DNA of 32,646 bases from Sulfurovum sp. (lineage in GTDB: Bacteria; Campylobacterota; Campylobacteria; Campylobacterales; Sulfurovaceae): the NCBI GenBank assembly GCA_020721815.1, contig DYMA01000007.1, positions 1 through 32,646 on the forward strand, in the 5' to 3' direction. The translations under genes were made by a program, and so were the position numbers. Below the pieces are notes generated by a model, which did not search any database, had not been told where the DNA came from, and was given only the letters and a program-made list of their open reading frames with translations. Below, piece by piece: positions 16,580 to 26,923 of this stretch. Position 1 is the first letter of the stretch. Every line of letters begins with the position of its first letter.

Positions 16580-17173
16580 ATGTTAGAATTAAGCTATATG
16601 GGACCCAAACCCATTATCAACCAACACGGCGTTTTTTTTCAAAAATCAAAAATGGATAAATATATCTATCTCTCTCATGCTATTGGTATCCTAAAGTCTA
16701 TCAATGAGTACGATAAGTGCCATGTCGATATTCAAACCGATTGGCTTTTAAACGATTTGGAGATTGCAGAGTCCATACATCAACACCTGCCCAATTTGCA
16801 CGACAAAATGACCAAAAAGAAGAGAAGGGTTGAGAGAGATTTGATAATCTCCATAGAGCAAATTCAAAACAAAAACTATCTAAGCAAAGAAGAGAAACGT
16901 ATTTGGACAAAAAATATTGAGATAATGACACCCTATATTGTACAAAGAAAAATCAATAAGCTTTACTATATTTATCTCCTTAAACTTATCACACAAGCAA
17001 TCCATGAGCGTCAAATATCCTCAATTTCTCTTGATTTTGATTTGCTTAAGTGGCATGTTTTGCGTTCCATATCGGGAAACCTAACCTATGGAGTTGGATC
17101 GCTTCGCCCCTCTATTGTGTTGGAAGCCAACCATGCCCAAAAACTGCTCATCAAACTGCACATTAGAGCCTAA
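16580..17173 (+). CDS. Conserved-looking hypothetical protein, 197 residues
   Basis: I do not recognise this protein. It begins MLELSYMGPKPIINQHGVFF, is rich in lysine and aromatic residues in its middle, and appears largely alpha-helical, with no signal peptide or membrane segment. MGPKPIINQHGVFF and the glycine-containing C-terminal stretch (SGNLTYGVGSLRPSIVLEANHAQKLL) look like constrained, folded protein. It stands alone on the plus strand between minus-strand typA and infA. TATACT near 16543 could be its -10 box. The start codon abuts the stop of the possible small upstream frame. Confidence 0.8.
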   Translation: MLELSYMGPKPIINQHGVFFQKSKMDKYIYLSHAIGILKSINEYDKCHVDIQTDWLLNDLEIAESIHQHLPNLHDKMTKKKRRVERDLIISIEQIQNKNYLSKEEKRIWTKNIEIMTPYIVQRKINKLYYIYLLKLITQAIHERQISSISLDFDLLKWHVLRSISGNLTYGVGSLRPSIVLEANHAQKLLIKLHIRA

Positions 17174-17239
17174 AAACGTAATACAATTTTGATTGAAAAG
17201 ATGGAAGCATCACTTCCAAATAGAAGGATAAGCTGATGC
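17174..17239 (-). terminator. Hairpin region after infA, possible bidirectional terminator
   Basis: Between the convergent ends of infA and the 197-residue gene lie overlapping inverted repeats: TGGAAG with CTTCCA, AGCATCA with TGATGCT, and ATAAGC with GCTTAT. On the minus strand the GGAAG hairpin is followed by a short T-rich stretch. It would end the ribosomal operon, though it is not a strong classical terminator. Confidence 0.4.
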
Positions 17240-17458
17240 TTATTTGTATCTAAAGGTAATTCTACCCTTATCTAAACTATAGGGTGTGAGTTCTACTTTG
17301 ACTTTATCTCCAGGGAGAATTTTGATATAGTGCATACGCATCTTACCAGCTATGTGACATAAAATAATATGTCCATTGTCCAACTCTACTCTAAAAGTTG
17401 CATTAGGAAGTGCTTCTACCACTTTACCATCGATCTCAATTACATCATTTTTTGCCAT
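17240..17458 (-). CDS. infA: Translation initiation factor IF-1
   Basis: IF-1 is a single OB-fold protein that binds the ribosomal A site during initiation. The 72-residue sequence is complete and typical: [21 protein letters not shown], then [38 protein letters not shown]. It is the last gene of the S10-spc operon here, 12 bases after map. The rpmJ-rpsM-rpsK-rpsD-rpoA-rplQ block that follows infA in many relatives is not present at this place. Confidence 0.97.
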   Translation of the reverse strand: MAKNDVIEIDGKVVEALPNATFRVELDNGHIILCHIAGKMRMHYIKILPGDKVKVELTPYSLDKGRITFRYK

Positions 17459-17470
17459 TGGCTTTCTCCT

Positions 17471-18226
17471 TTACAGTTGTGTTAATATAACGGGCTTATT
17501 GTCTATTATTGCTATTTGATGCTCATAATGGCTTGTTCTAAGACCATCTTGGCTCACTATTGACCACTTATCCTCTAATACGACGGGTGTTGAACTTTTT
17601 TGGCATACCATTGGTTCAAGACAAAAAACCATGCCGTTTTTAATCTTGGGACCTTGTTTGGGTTTACCATCAAGATAATTGGGAATACTGGGTTCTTCGT
17701 GAGGTTTCGTTCCAATCCCATGACCGCAAAAATCTCTTAGCGGGACATATCCCCGCTCTTGAATAAAATCTTCCAAAATCTTTGAAAGTTCTTTGAAACG
17801 CATACCTACATGAATCGAATCAATCGCATAATAGAGTGCATCTTTTGAGCAATCAATAAGTTGTTGGTCGGCTTGTGTTATCTCGCCAATAGGTATCGTA
17901 ATAGCCGCATCACCGTAATAGCCATCCAAATGAGAACCAATATCAAGTCCCAAAATATCACCCTGCGAAACTTTTTTTTCGGAAGGGAGTCCATGAATGA
18001 CCACTTCATTGAGCGAGGTACAAACCGAACCACCAAATCCATAAAGTCCCTTAAAGGAGGGTTTAGCCCCCAAAGAACAGAGATAGGCTTCACCCATTTT
18101 GTCAATTTCGCTTAGCGTCATACCTGCACAAATATTTTTTTGGAGATAGTCAAGTGTTTGTGCCACAAGAGCAGCCGCTTTGTGCAGCTTGGCAATCTCT
18201 TGCGGTTTACGTAAGGGTATCGCCAT
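17471..18226 (-). CDS. map: Type I methionine aminopeptidase
   Basis: This enzyme removes the initiator methionine from nascent proteins. All five metal ligands of the pita-bread fold are visible: D95 and D106 (LDIGSHLDGYYGDAAI), H169 (CGHGIGTKPHEEP), E204 (CLEPM) and E235. H79 lies in EVVIHGLPS. At 251 residues it is a compact type I enzyme without an N-terminal zinc extension. Its ATG overlaps the secY stop (TAATG), so translation is coupled. Confidence 0.97.
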   Translation of the reverse strand: MAIPLRKPQEIAKLHKAAALVAQTLDYLQKNICAGMTLSEIDKMGEAYLCSLGAKPSFKGLYGFGGSVCTSLNEVVIHGLPSEKKVSQGDILGLDIGSHLDGYYGDAAITIPIGEITQADQQLIDCSKDALYYAIDSIHVGMRFKELSKILEDFIQERGYVPLRDFCGHGIGTKPHEEPSIPNYLDGKPKQGPKIKNGMVFCLEPMVCQKSSTPVVLEDKWSIVSQDGLRTSHYEHQIAIIDNKPVILTQL

Positions 18227-19488
18227 TAGAGACCTACGTTACCCAAAGTATTGTATTGATTCATGGTTCGTTGAGCTTCGACTTTACGCATCGTATCCAA
18301 AGCAACTTGAACGATAATAAGTACCGCCGTCCCACCAAAATAGAAACTCGCCCCCATACCGTTGATAAAGACAAAGGGTACGGTTGAGATGATAGCCAAA
18401 TAGGTAGCACCCGTTGTTGTTAATCTCGAAGCGACCTCATTGAGGAAATCTTTGGTATGTTCGCCTGGTCTTACACCTGGGATAAATCCACCTTGACGTT
18501 TGAGATTATCGGATATATCTTTGGCATTAAACGCAATGGATGCGTAGAAAAATGCAAAAAAGACCACCAATCCAAAGGTGACAACGTTAAAGACTACGCC
18601 ACCCGGTGCCAAAATATCGGCAATAGCCAAAAGCGTCTCATTTTTGCTCGATTGCAACATTGTAAGCGGGAACATCAAAATCGCTGAAGCAAAAATAGGC
18701 GGAATAACACCTGAGAGGTTTACTTTAACGGGAATATAGTTCATAACACGCTTATTTTGGTTTTGCATAATCGTTTTTCGTGAGTAGCTAATAGGCACTC
18801 TTCGTTCGCCCAACTCTACATAAATAATAGAGAGAATTGTAATAATCATAATCGCCAAAATCGCCAAAATGACCAAGAAGCTCATCTCACCTGCATTGAC
18901 GGCTTTAACCGTATTGGAGATTGCCGAAGGAATACCCGAAACAATACCCGCAAAGATAATCAATGAAATACCGTTACCAATTCCTCTTTGGGTGATTTGC
19001 TCACCAATCCACATCAATAACATCGTACCTGTAAGCATCGAGAAAGTAGAGATAACCACAAACGTCGTAGGATCAATCATAACTGCACTAGCACCACCTT
19101 GACCGCTTAGCGATTGAAGTCCCATTGATACACCAATAGCTTGAACAACGGTAATGAAAATAGTGAAATATCGAATGATTTGCATGTATTTTTGCATTCC
19201 ATCACGCTCTTTTTTCATCTGACCCAAAGCGGGGAAAGTAGCAGCAAGAAGTTCCATAACGATGGAGGCGGTAATATAGGGCATAATACCTAGAGAGATA
19301 ATACTAAATCGCTCAATAGCATTACCTGAAAACATATTGGCCAATCCCAACGCATTGTTGGCGTTGGTGTTGAAAAAATCGGCAATTACGCCTGTATCAA
19401 CACCTGGGACTGGGATGTAGGCTAAAACTCTGTAGGCGAAGATAAATCCTAGGGTTATTAGGATTTTGTGAGTTAAAGCATTACTCAT
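18226..19488 (-). CDS. secY: Protein translocase channel subunit SecY
   Basis: SecY is the central pore of the Sec translocon in the inner membrane. The 420-residue protein shows the expected ten hydrophobic segments and family stretches such as IPVPGVD, LGIMPYITASIVMELL (second segment), GNGISLIIFAGIVSG, and the cytoplasmic loop with YSRKTIMQNQNKRVMNYIPVKVNLSGVIPPIFA. It starts one base after the rplO stop and overlaps map. The lower spacing to rplO matches the usual spc operon. Confidence 0.97.
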   Translation of the reverse strand: MSNALTHKILITLGFIFAYRVLAYIPVPGVDTGVIADFFNTNANNALGLANMFSGNAIERFSIISLGIMPYITASIVMELLAATFPALGQMKKERDGMQKYMQIIRYFTIFITVVQAIGVSMGLQSLSGQGGASAVMIDPTTFVVISTFSMLTGTMLLMWIGEQITQRGIGNGISLIIFAGIVSGIPSAISNTVKAVNAGEMSFLVILAILAIMIITILSIIYVELGERRVPISYSRKTIMQNQNKRVMNYIPVKVNLSGVIPPIFASAILMFPLTMLQSSKNETLLAIADILAPGGVVFNVVTFGLVVFFAFFYASIAFNAKDISDNLKRQGGFIPGVRPGEHTKDFLNEVASRLTTTGATYLAIISTVPFVFINGMGASFYFGGTAVLIIVQVALDTMRKVEAQRTMNQYNTLGNVGL

Positions 19489-19489
19489 T

Positions 19490-19888
19490 TTATTTTCCGC
19501 TTGTTGTGATAGCTTCGTCTTTGATTTTAACAGCTAACTCACTAGCACTGCTTCCAATCAATTTGACTTTTTTAACCGATGAGCCAACCTTGTGAACGCT
19601 TCTAATTGTCTCAAGTGTAATCTCTTCAAGTTCTTTAATAGCAGTGACTCGCTCAACATTGATGACATAAGGCTTAATGACTCTCGAAGTAAATCCAACC
19701 TTTGGAAGTCTTTTGATAAGAGGTTGTTGTCCGCCTTCAAAACCTCTCTTGTGATTGTAACCGCTACGAGCTTTTTGCCCTTTGTTACCTTTTCCAGCCG
19801 TTTTACCTGTACCTGAACCTTGTCCTCGACCCAATCGCTTTTTGGCGTGTGTTGATCCAGGAGTGGGTTGTAAATTGTGTAGTGACAT
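19490..19888 (-). CDS. rplO: 50S ribosomal protein L15
   Basis: The 132-residue protein has the glycine and basic N-terminal tail ([25 protein letters not shown]) that threads into 23S rRNA, then the globular part ending in the [14 protein letters not shown] region. It follows rpsE directly; the rpmD (L30) gene that lies between them in E. coli is absent. It is an essential late assembly protein of the large subunit. Confidence 0.95.
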   Translation of the reverse strand: MSLHNLQPTPGSTHAKKRLGRGQGSGTGKTAGKGNKGQKARSGYNHKRGFEGGQQPLIKRLPKVGFTSRVIKPYVINVERVTAIKELEEITLETIRSVHKVGSSVKKVKLIGSSASELAVKIKDEAITTSGK

Positions 19889-19899
19889 ATCTCTACCCC

Positions 19900-20343
19900 T
19901 TATGCTTTGATTCGTGTAAGTGCTTGAACTGTTGCTCTTACCAAGTTATTTGGGTTGTTTGAACCAATAGATTTAGTCAAAATATCTTTAATACCTGCAA
20001 GTTCCAATACGGGTCTTGCAGCACCCCCAGCAATCACACCCGTACCTTCACTAGCAGGTCGCAAAATAATCTTACTGGCATTGAACTTATGCTCAATATC
20101 ATGGGCGATGGTAGAGCCTTTGATGTTTACCTTCACAAGACTCTTAAAGGCATCATCGACTGCTTTTTTAATCGCATCGGGTACCTCTTTGGCTTTTCCA
20201 AATCCGTATCCAATGGTTCCATTTTTATCACCGATTACAACAAGAGCTGTAAATCTAAAGCGTCGTCCACCTTTAACAACTTTGGTAACACGACCAATAT
20301 TTACGATGACCTCTTCAAAATCTTCTCTGTTAATATTTTCCAT
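19900..20343 (-). CDS. rpsE: 30S ribosomal protein S5
   Basis: S5 takes part in decoding fidelity and in the mRNA entry helicase site. The double-stranded-RNA-binding-like N-terminal domain ([26 protein letters not shown]) and the C-terminal domain ([21 protein letters not shown]) are both present. At 147 residues it is a short, complete form. It lies eight bases after rplR and 11 before rplO. Confidence 0.95.
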   Translation of the reverse strand: MENINREDFEEVIVNIGRVTKVVKGGRRFRFTALVVIGDKNGTIGYGFGKAKEVPDAIKKAVDDAFKSLVKVNIKGSTIAHDIEHKFNASKIILRPASEGTGVIAGGAARPVLELAGIKDILTKSIGSNNPNNLVRATVQALTRIKA

Positions 20344-20351
20344 AATTATCC

Positions 20352-20708
20352 TTATAACTTAATGCCAGCTTCTCTTAAAGCATCTGCAAATGATGCTACC
20401 ACGCCGTGATAGAGATAACCGTTTCGATCAAATACAACAGCGTCAATGTTTTGAGCACTTAGAGATTGGGCTAGATTTTTTGCCAAAACCTGCACATCCT
20501 CTTTGTTGGCTTTCAAACCTGCTTTTTTGCCATCCACACTTGCCAATGTTACTTGTGCATTATCATCAATAGCTTGAGCGTAGAAGTATTTGTTGGATTT
20601 AAAAACCGATACTCTAGGTTTCGTAGCCGTGCCAAAGATATTTTTTCTTACTCGTGCTTTTCTTTTTACTCGTAGTCTATTTTTTCTTGTTTGAATACTT
20701 TTTAACAT
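20352..20708 (-). CDS. rplR: 50S ribosomal protein L18
   Basis: L18 binds 5S rRNA and helps join it to the large subunit. The 118-residue protein begins with a very basic tail ([22 protein letters not shown]) and continues with [18 protein letters not shown] and the C-terminal [26 protein letters not shown], typical of the family. Spacing to rplF is 10 bases. Confidence 0.95.
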   Translation of the reverse strand: MLKSIQTRKNRLRVKRKARVRKNIFGTATKPRVSVFKSNKYFYAQAIDDNAQVTLASVDGKKAGLKANKEDVQVLAKNLAQSLSAQNIDAVVFDRNGYLYHGVVASFADALREAGIKL

Positions 20709-20718
20709 TTACGACTCC

Positions 20719-21261
20719 CTACTTCTTCTTACCAGATGACTTACCGGCTTTTCTAATGATTTTTTCATCACTGTACTTCACGCCCTTGCCTTTGTATGGC
20801 TCTGGTGGTCTAAAGTCTCTAATCTCAGCAGCCACTTGTCCTACAACTTGCTTATCACTGCCTTTAATGGTCACAACGTTTTTATCCACAGCAATCTCTA
20901 GTCCTTGAGGAATCTCATAGTTAATATCGTGCGAGTAACCCAATTGCATGACAAGCTTATTGCCTTGAACCGATGCTCTGTAACCTACCCCGTTAATCTC
21001 TAGCGACTTTTGAAAACCTTGCTCAAGTCCAATAATAATATTGTTAAACAACGCTCTGTAAGTACCCCAGTAAGCTGCACTCTCTTTGGTATCACCCATA
21101 CGAGAAAATACTACTTCTGTATCGTTTACTTCAATTCCTACTCGTCCGTGTGTCTCAAGGTTCTTTTCAAGATTACCTTTTTTAGCACGAATCACACTAC
21201 CATCGACGCTTACTTCAATCCCTTTAGCGATAACTACGGGTTTTTTACCAATTCTTGACAT
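20719..21261 (-). CDS. rplF: 50S ribosomal protein L6
   Basis: L6 consists of two similar domains near the sarcin-ricin loop. The 180-residue protein starts [17 protein letters not shown], has the inter-domain helix region ([31 protein letters not shown]) and ends with the rRNA-contact signature [17 protein letters not shown], followed by a lysine-rich tail. Confidence 0.96.
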   Translation of the reverse strand: MSRIGKKPVVIAKGIEVSVDGSVIRAKKGNLEKNLETHGRVGIEVNDTEVVFSRMGDTKESAAYWGTYRALFNNIIIGLEQGFQKSLEINGVGYRASVQGNKLVMQLGYSHDINYEIPQGLEIAVDKNVVTIKGSDKQVVGQVAAEIRDFRPPEPYKGKGVKYSDEKIIRKAGKSSGKKK

Positions 21262-21271
21262 TCAACCCTCC

Positions 21272-21667
21272 TTACCATATACTACAGATGACTTCGCCGC
21301 CAATGCCGCGTTTAAATGCCTCATCGTTTGGAAGCACACCGTGAGAAGTTGATACCACCAACGTACCGTAACCGTTTTTAAACGATCGAATATCCTCTTT
21401 GCCTTTGTAGATTCTTCGTCCAGGCTTAGAGATTTTTTTGACCTCATTGATAACACTGTAGCCTTTTTTATTGTACTTTAGCGTTACATCGATTGTCTTT
21501 TTGTTACCGTCTTCATTGACGTTGAAGCTCTCCAAATAACTCTTTTCTACAAGAATAGAAACGATTGCCTCAACGGTTTTTGAGTGAAGAAGCGTGGTTG
21601 TATCCAATCTTCTTTGCGCAGCATTTCTTATTCGGGTAAGAGAGTCTGCAATTATATCTGTCATCAT
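21272..21667 (-). CDS. rpsH: 30S ribosomal protein S8
   Basis: S8 binds the central domain of 16S rRNA and in many bacteria represses its own operon. The protein begins [15 protein letters not shown] and ends with [18 protein letters not shown], the conserved C-terminal RNA-binding part. Two tandem ATG codons (21667 and 21664) follow an AGGAG site at six and nine bases, so the protein has 131 or 130 residues. Confidence 0.96.
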   Translation of the reverse strand: MMTDIIADSLTRIRNAAQRRLDTTTLLHSKTVEAIVSILVEKSYLESFNVNEDGNKKTIDVTLKYNKKGYSVINEVKKISKPGRRIYKGKEDIRSFKNGYGTLVVSTSHGVLPNDEAFKRGIGGEVICSIW

Positions 21668-21682
21668 CTGTTACTCCTTAAA

Positions 21683-21868
21683 TTACCAGCTTGATTTACG
21701 CATACCAGGGATTAATCCCTCGTTTGCCATTTTTCTTAAACATACACGACAAATTCCAAAGTCTTGATAGACGGAATGGGGTCTGCCACAAATCGTACAT
21801 CGTGTATAACCTCTTACAGCAAACTTAGGTGTTCGCTTTTGTTTGTTGATCATCGATTTTTTTGCCAT
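21683..21868 (-). CDS. rpsN: 30S ribosomal protein S14, zinc-binding type
   Basis: This is the short 61-residue form of S14 with two CxxC pairs (C24/C27 and C40/C43) that hold zinc, the so-called C+ type. Zinc-free paralogues of about 100 residues replace it under zinc limitation in some bacteria; none is in this window. The start overlaps the rplE stop by one base (TAATG-type junction). Confidence 0.96.
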   Translation of the reverse strand: MAKKSMINKQKRTPKFAVRGYTRCTICGRPHSVYQDFGICRVCLRKMANEGLIPGMRKSSW

Positions 21869-22413
21869 TACTTTTTCCCTTTAGCAAAAGGCATACCCAA
21901 TTTTTCGAGTAGTACAAATGCCTCTTTGTCATTTTCTGTGGTTGTGACGATGTTAATGTTCATACCGTGAGTTTTGAGGATATTATCATAGACTACTTCG
22001 GGAAACATGAGTTGTTCATCAAGCCCAAAGCTGTAATTTCCTCGTCCATCAAAACCTTTGCGTGGTGTACCTCTAAAGTCTTTTACTCTAGGAAGTGCGA
22101 TAGAGACCAACTTATCAAAGAAGTTGTACATTTGCTTTCCACGAAGCGTTACTTTGATACCGCTAGGCGAACCCTCTCTAGCCTTAAATCCCGCAACCGA
22201 TTTTTTAGCATTTACAATAATCGCTTTTTGTCCAGCAATCAAAGAGATAGTTTCAGCCATATTGGCGATGAGTTTGTTGTCTTTTCCCTCTTCACCTGCT
22301 CCAACTGAAATGACTATCTTCTCTAGCTTGGGTGTTTGCATAACATTTTTGATGCCGCACTCTTCTTGTAGGGCAGGAATAATCTCTTTGTACTTTTGTT
22401 GCATTCTAATCAT
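21868..22413 (-). CDS. rplE: 50S ribosomal protein L5
   Basis: L5 contacts 5S rRNA and the P-site tRNA. The 181-residue protein shows the family stretches ITVGAGE-like [36 protein letters not shown] and the C-terminal [32 protein letters not shown] lies upstream of the ATG at 22413; a second in-frame ATG follows three codons later. Confidence 0.96.
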   Translation of the reverse strand: MIRMQQKYKEIIPALQEECGIKNVMQTPKLEKIVISVGAGEEGKDNKLIANMAETISLIAGQKAIIVNAKKSVAGFKAREGSPSGIKVTLRGKQMYNFFDKLVSIALPRVKDFRGTPRKGFDGRGNYSFGLDEQLMFPEVVYDNILKTHGMNINIVTTTENDKEAFVLLEKLGMPFAKGKK

Positions 22414-22416
22414 AGA

Positions 22417-22650
22417 TTACCCCTCGACTTTTTTAACATTAGAGATATGGATAGGCATCTCAATTTGTGCAAACCCGCCCTCTTTGTTCTCTTCGGTTGG
22501 CTTGATTGCTTTTTTAACCATTTTGCAACCCGCTACTACTACCGCATCTTTTTTTGGAAGCACTTTAAGCACTTCACCTTTTTTGCCTCTATCATCACCA
22601 GCGATAACGAGAACCTCGTCGCCCTTTTTGATTTTAAATTTTTTTGCCAT
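22417..22650 (-). CDS. rplX: 50S ribosomal protein L24
   Basis: L24 is an assembly initiator of the large subunit. The 77-residue protein begins [27 protein letters not shown], which is a clear KOW motif. ATG 22650 is chosen over an in-frame GTG at 22656 because it overlaps the rplN stop (TAATG), has GAGG at normal distance and gives the family-standard N-terminus. Confidence 0.93.
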   Translation of the reverse strand: MAKKFKIKKGDEVLVIAGDDRGKKGEVLKVLPKKDAVVVAGCKMVKKAIKPTEENKEGGFAQIEMPIHISNVKKVEG

Positions 22651-23018
22651 TACCACACCTCTGGAGCCAATGATACAATCTTCATAAATCCTGCGTATCG
22701 TGTCTCTCTCGAAACAGGACCGAAAATACGTGTACCAATTGGGTTTTTCTTATCATCAATAATTACAGCTGCGTTATCGTCAAATCGAATGAGTGATCCA
22801 TTTTCTCGTTGAATCTCTTTTTTGGTTCGTACAATAACGGCTTTGACTACTTTACCTTTTTTAACTTTTCCTGTTGGAAGTGCTTTTTTCACCGATGCTA
22901 CAATCACATCACCAACGCTGGCGTATCGTCTTTTGGATCCGCCTAGCACTTTGATACACATAATCTCTTTAGCACCTGAGTTATCCGCTACGTTTAATCT
23001 TGTAAAAGCCTGAATCAT
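22650..23018 (-). CDS. rplN: 50S ribosomal protein L14
   Basis: L14 forms part of the subunit interface (bridge B8). The 122-residue sequence is complete: [33 protein letters not shown], then [24 protein letters not shown] and the C-terminal [11 protein letters not shown]. It overlaps both neighbours by one base, so the whole stretch is translationally coupled. Confidence 0.97.
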   Translation of the reverse strand: MIQAFTRLNVADNSGAKEIMCIKVLGGSKRRYASVGDVIVASVKKALPTGKVKKGKVVKAVIVRTKKEIQRENGSLIRFDDNAAVIIDDKKNPIGTRIFGPVSRETRYAGFMKIVSLAPEVW

Positions 23019-23266
23019 TACTCTTCACCTCTTTTGACAATATTAAGAAGCGTAAAAGCCTTTCGCTTTGATAGCGGACGACACTCAATTGCACTAATCT
23101 CATCGCCCACATTGGTATTGTTCTCTTCATCGTGTACCAAATATTTTTTAAATCTTTTTACAGTTTTGTGGTACCGTGGGTGGAGAACTTTACGCTCTAC
23201 TAAAACCGTAGCGGTTTTGTCTCCAGCTTTTTTAATGACGGTACCTTGTATCTCTCGTTTTGGCAT
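23018..23266 (-). CDS. rpsQ: 30S ribosomal protein S17
   Basis: S17 is an OB-fold early assembly protein of the small subunit. The 82-residue protein has [32 protein letters not shown] and [24 protein letters not shown], both characteristic. Its stop overlaps the rplN start. Confidence 0.96.
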   Translation of the reverse strand: MPKREIQGTVIKKAGDKTATVLVERKVLHPRYHKTVKRFKKYLVHDEENNTNVGDEISAIECRPLSKRKAFTLLNIVKRGEE

Positions 23267-23276
23267 CTTGCTACCC

Positions 23277-23465
23277 TTATTTTCTTAAAGCACTAAGTGC
23301 TGTATTGATTTTTGCTATATCTTTTTTAGCAACTCTCAGTTCACTTGTATTGGTAAGTTGCATGGTTCTTTGTTTTGCTTTAAGTGTAAAAACTTCAATT
23401 TTTTTACTTTTAAGCATCTCAAGCAACTCTTTTTCATTTTTAGATTGAATATCAGTATAGTTCAT
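23277..23465 (-). CDS. rpmC: 50S ribosomal protein L29
   Basis: L29 sits at the peptide-exit site near L23 and contributes to the trigger factor and SRP docking area. The 62-residue helical hairpin begins [20 protein letters not shown]. The ATG at 23465 is chosen rather than the longer frame to 23534, which would run far into rplP and add a non-family N-terminus. It overlaps rplP by 14 bases. Confidence 0.93.
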   Translation of the reverse strand: MNYTDIQSKNEKELLEMLKSKKIEVFTLKAKQRTMQLTNTSELRVAKKDIAKINTALSALRK

Positions 23466-23877
23466 TGCTATCCTTTGCTGTGATAATCTTTGTCTTAAAA
23501 GGCAACTTATGACAAGCCAGAGTGAGAGCCTCACGTGCTAATGACTCTTCGACACCCGCCATTTCAAAAATGATACGACCTGGCTTAATATTCATAACCC
23601 ACTTCTCAACAGGACCCTTACCTTTACCCATCCGTACCTCAAGAGGTCTTTGTGTAATTGGTTTATCGGGGAATACTCGAATCCAGCTCTTCCCTTGACG
23701 GTTGATTTTACGTGTCATAGTAATCCGCGCTGCTTCAATTTGACGTGAGTCAATTCTTCCCGCTGTGGTTGCTTTGATCGCAATGTCACCAAATTCAATC
23801 TTATTACCTGTAAAAGATTTACCTCGGTTACGACCCTTTTGTTGCTTTCTCCATTTGGTTCGTTTAGGCATTAACAT
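23452..23877 (-). CDS. rplP: 50S ribosomal protein L16
   Basis: L16 lies near the A-site tRNA elbow. The 141-residue protein begins [19 protein letters not shown] and contains [29 protein letters not shown] and [24 protein letters not shown], all typical. It starts two bases after the rpsC stop and overlaps rpmC. Confidence 0.97.
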   Translation of the reverse strand: MLMPKRTKWRKQQKGRNRGKSFTGNKIEFGDIAIKATTAGRIDSRQIEAARITMTRKINRQGKSWIRVFPDKPITQRPLEVRMGKGKGPVEKWVMNIKPGRIIFEMAGVEESLAREALTLACHKLPFKTKIITAKDSNELY

Positions 23878-23879
23878 AA

Positions 23880-24572
23880 CTATTCACCTCTTCTTCGTGT
23901 TCTTTTGGGAGCTTTTTCCTCTTTGGGTTCTGCTTGAATACCCTTTTGAAGCACCTCACCTTTAAAAATCCATACTTTAATACCGATAATTCCGTAGGTT
24001 GTATGGGCTTCTGCAAAACCGTAATCAATTTTGGCTCTAAGCGTATGAAGCGGTACACGACCTTCCAAATACCACTCGGTTCGTGCCATTTCTGCACCAC
24101 CCAATCGCCCAGCTACTGATATTTTGATACCTTTTGCTCCACCTTTGAGTGCGCCTTGAATGACTTTTTTCATCGCACGTCTAAAGGCAATTCTTCGCTC
24201 CAATTGCGTTGCAACGTTTTCTGCTGCCAATTGGGCTGAAATTTGAGGTTTTTTCTCCTCTTTGATATTGAGCGATACATCTTTTTGCAACATATTGGTC
24301 AAAGTAGTTTTGAGCTTCTCAATATCTGTACCTTTTTTACCAATAATAATACCTGGACGTGCAGTTATAATATTGACTCTCAATTTTTTGGCTGTTCGCT
24401 CAATGATGATATTGCTAACACCCGCATAAAAAAGCTCTTTTTTCAAAAACTTTCTGATTTTGTAATCTTCAGCGATAAAATCAACCGCTCTGCTTTTGGC
24501 TGGAAACCATCGTGACTCCCAGTTTCTGTTAATCCCCAATCTAAGACCTATTGGATTTACTTTTTGACCCAT
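23880..24572 (-). CDS. rpsC: 30S ribosomal protein S3
   Basis: S3 lines the mRNA entry channel. The 230-residue protein has the N-terminal [20 protein letters not shown], a type II KH domain with the GKKG loop at 78-81, and the C-terminal domain ([32 protein letters not shown]). It ends in a basic, disordered tail ([11 protein letters not shown]). It lies two bases from rplV. Confidence 0.97.
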   Translation of the reverse strand: MGQKVNPIGLRLGINRNWESRWFPAKSRAVDFIAEDYKIRKFLKKELFYAGVSNIIIERTAKKLRVNIITARPGIIIGKKGTDIEKLKTTLTNMLQKDVSLNIKEEKKPQISAQLAAENVATQLERRIAFRRAMKKVIQGALKGGAKGIKISVAGRLGGAEMARTEWYLEGRVPLHTLRAKIDYGFAEAHTTYGIIGIKVWIFKGEVLQKGIQAEPKEEKAPKRTRRRGE

Positions 24573-24574
24573 GG

Positions 24575-24910
24575 TTACGCTTCCTTCCCACTGTTTACTT
24601 CATTTACTTCGACCAAAATGTGAGATGTTGGCTTAATCACTCTCGTGGCTGTACCTCTTGCTCTAGGTCTCCATCTCTTCATTACCGCTGCTTTATCAAC
24701 TCTGCATGATGTAATTGTTACCTCTTGAGGTTCATAATCACCATTAGCTACTGCCGAAGCAATCACTTTTGAGATAATTTTAGCTGCTTTGTTTGGCGTA
24801 AATTCCAATGAAGCCATTGCAAGTTCGGCATTCATTCCCTGAACTTGTTTTGCAATGAGTCTTGCTTTAGTGGGAGATACTCGTGAAAATTTTAATAATG
24901 CTCTACTCAT
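24575..24910 (-). CDS. rplV: 50S ribosomal protein L22
   Basis: L22 lines the peptide exit tunnel. The 111-residue protein has the family pattern [18 protein letters not shown] near its N-terminus and the tunnel hairpin [22 protein letters not shown] in the C-terminal half. Macrolide-resistance changes in this loop are not apparent by eye. Confidence 0.96.
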   Translation of the reverse strand: MSRALLKFSRVSPTKARLIAKQVQGMNAELAMASLEFTPNKAAKIISKVIASAVANGDYEPQEVTITSCRVDKAAVMKRWRPRARGTATRVIKPTSHILVEVNEVNSGKEA

Positions 24911-24913
24911 GGA

Positions 24914-25192
24914 TTATCCTACTTTCTTCTGTACAGAGCCTTTGTGACCCTTAAATGTTCGTGTAGGTGCAAATTCGCCCAATTTGTATCCCACATGGTT
25001 TTCAGTTACAAAGACAGGCACAAAGCTTCTACCGTTGTGTACATTGATGGTCAAACCAATAAATTCAGGGAAAATAACTGAGCGTCTTGACCATGTTTTG
25101 ATGGGTTTTTTATCACCACTCTCTTTTGCTGCTAATACTTTTTTCTTTAGGTGGTCATCTATAAATGGACCTTTTTTTGTTGATCTTGCCAT
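24914..25192 (-). CDS. rpsS: 30S ribosomal protein S19
   Basis: S19 is in the head of the small subunit. The 92-residue protein reads [19 protein letters not shown], then [46 protein letters not shown]-type sequence and a basic end; all are standard. It follows rplB by 14 bases. Confidence 0.97.
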   Translation of the reverse strand: MARSTKKGPFIDDHLKKKVLAAKESGDKKPIKTWSRRSVIFPEFIGLTINVHNGRSFVPVFVTENHVGYKLGEFAPTRTFKGHKGSVQKKVG

Positions 25193-25206
25193 CTTATTCC
25201 CTTACC

Positions 25207-26034
25207 TTATTTCTTTCTCTTAGAGATAATGAGTTTATCACTAGCTTTTTTCTTTCTAGTCTTGTAACCCTTCGTTGGCATACCCCATGGGCTTACAGGA
25301 TGTCGTCCAGAGTTTGTCTTACCTTCACCACCACCGTGCGGGTGATCGATTGGGTTCATCGCCGAACCTCGTGTTTGAGGTCTAATTCCCAAGTGTCGTG
25401 TACGCCCTGCTTTACCTATTACCATGTTGGCAAAATCTTCATTACCAACCGTTCCAATAGTAGCCATACACTCACCCAAAATGTAACGCATCTCACCAGA
25501 AGGAAGTCTAAGAGAGACATATTTGCCATCTCTACCCATGATTTGAGCGTAGCCACCAGCTGATCGTGCCATTTGTCCGCCGTGTCCTGGAGACATTTCG
25601 ATGTTGTGTACCAATGTACCCACAGGAATAGCTTTGAGCTTCATAGCATTACCTGTTTTAATATCAAGACCCTCATGAGCTGAGCTAATCATGTCACCTA
25701 CTGCCAATCCTTTGGGTTGAAGAATGTATCTTTTTTCACCATCGGTATAGTTAATCAAACAGATACGGCAGTTTCTGTAGGGGTCATACTCAACCGTTGC
25801 TACTCTTCCCTCTACGCCAAATTTGTTGCGTTTAAAATCAATGATTCGGTAGAGTTTTTTAGCTCCCGCCTCTTTGTGACGGCTTGTAATTCTACCGTTG
25901 TTGTTTCGTCCTGCTTTTCTAGGAATATTTACCAAAAGTGAGCGAACACTTGCTTTAGCCGTAATATCGCTCGTATCCATTGTAGTCATAAAACGACGAG
26001 CAGGAGTAATTGGTTTAAATGTTTTAATTGCCAT
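25207..26034 (-). CDS. rplB: 50S ribosomal protein L2
   Basis: L2 is central to subunit joining and peptidyl-transferase centre assembly. The 275-residue protein is complete, with the N-terminal [14 protein letters not shown], the OB-fold and SH3-like parts, and the conserved C-terminal loop [30 protein letters not shown], including the functionally important histidine of HPHGGG. Confidence 0.97.
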   Translation of the reverse strand: MAIKTFKPITPARRFMTTMDTSDITAKASVRSLLVNIPRKAGRNNNGRITSRHKEAGAKKLYRIIDFKRNKFGVEGRVATVEYDPYRNCRICLINYTDGEKRYILQPKGLAVGDMISSAHEGLDIKTGNAMKLKAIPVGTLVHNIEMSPGHGGQMARSAGGYAQIMGRDGKYVSLRLPSGEMRYILGECMATIGTVGNEDFANMVIGKAGRTRHLGIRPQTRGSAMNPIDHPHGGGEGKTNSGRHPVSPWGMPTKGYKTRKKKASDKLIISKRKK

Positions 26035-26044
26035 TGTCTTCTCC

Positions 26045-26326
26045 TTATACCGCTAAGCTTTCAATTTTAGCATCTTCAGGAAGTTTTACATAGAACTTCT
26101 TGCTATCGGGTCGCTTACCCGCTCTTCCTCTAAACATCTTTTTTTTGCCACTCACGTTGAGTGAGTTAATGCGAAGAGGATTGATTCCAAAGAACTCTTT
26201 AAATACCTCTTTGAGACCGTTTTTAGTCATTCTTGGAGTTGTTTGAACGACGATAATACCCTCTTCTTGGAGTTCAATACTCTTTTCTGTGTACATAATT
26301 GCTTTAATATCTGTAATATCTGCCAT
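26045..26326 (-). CDS. rplW: 50S ribosomal protein L23
   Basis: L23 forms the chaperone and SRP docking site at the tunnel exit. The 93-residue protein contains [38 protein letters not shown] and [25 protein letters not shown]. The N-terminal consensus TEKS is present. Spacing is three bases from rplD. Confidence 0.95.
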   Translation of the reverse strand: MADITDIKAIMYTEKSIELQEEGIIVVQTTPRMTKNGLKEVFKEFFGINPLRINSLNVSGKKKMFRGRAGKRPDSKKFYVKLPEDAKIESLAV

Positions 26327-26329
26327 CTC

Positions 26330-26923
26330 TTAACTCTCTTTTGTTATTTTTTCCAATACTGCTTTTTCAATCACGATAGAGTGATAAGCAGCAGCCAAAT
26401 AAGCGTTTAACTCGTTTGATTCAATGAGATAACTATTTTGTAAATTTCTAAATGCCAAATAGGTTTTATCATCAATCATCTCTTTTACAATCAATACATC
26501 TCTTTGTCCAAGCCCATTGACAAACGCCAAAGCGTCTTTGGTCTTGCCCGATTCAATGCTTAGAGTATCAACAACAAAGAGTGCCTCATTTTGTGCTTTT
26601 TGAGCAAGAGCAAGTTGCAAAGCCAATCTCTTTTGCTTTTTATTGACTTTGAGATTGTAATTTCTATTGTTTTGCGGACCAAAAGCAACACCCCCACCTA
26701 CAAACACAGGAGAGGTAATTGAACCTGCTCTTGCTCGACCGCCACCTTTTTGCGCCCATGGTTTTTTACCACCACCGCTTACCATTGATCGGTTTTTGGC
26801 TTGAGCTGAGTTGGCTCTAATTGATGCTGTGTACGACTTACAATAGAGATAGAGGTTGTGTGGATTAATTTCCAAAAAACTTGAAGGAAGCTCATCTACT
26901 TTTACTAATACTGTATTACTCAT
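26330..26923 (-). CDS. rplD: 50S ribosomal protein L4
   Basis: L4 lines the exit tunnel, and in E. coli it also represses the S10 operon; whether it does so here is unknown. The 197-residue protein has the extended tunnel loop with [34 protein letters not shown] and the C-terminal globular part. Its ATG overlaps the rplC stop (ATGA). Confidence 0.96.
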   Translation of the reverse strand: MSNTVLVKVDELPSSFLEINPHNLYLYCKSYTASIRANSAQAKNRSMVSGGGKKPWAQKGGGRARAGSITSPVFVGGGVAFGPQNNRNYNLKVNKKQKRLALQLALAQKAQNEALFVVDTLSIESGKTKDALAFVNGLGQRDVLIVKEMIDDKTYLAFRNLQNSYLIESNELNAYLAAAYHSIVIEKAVLEKITKES

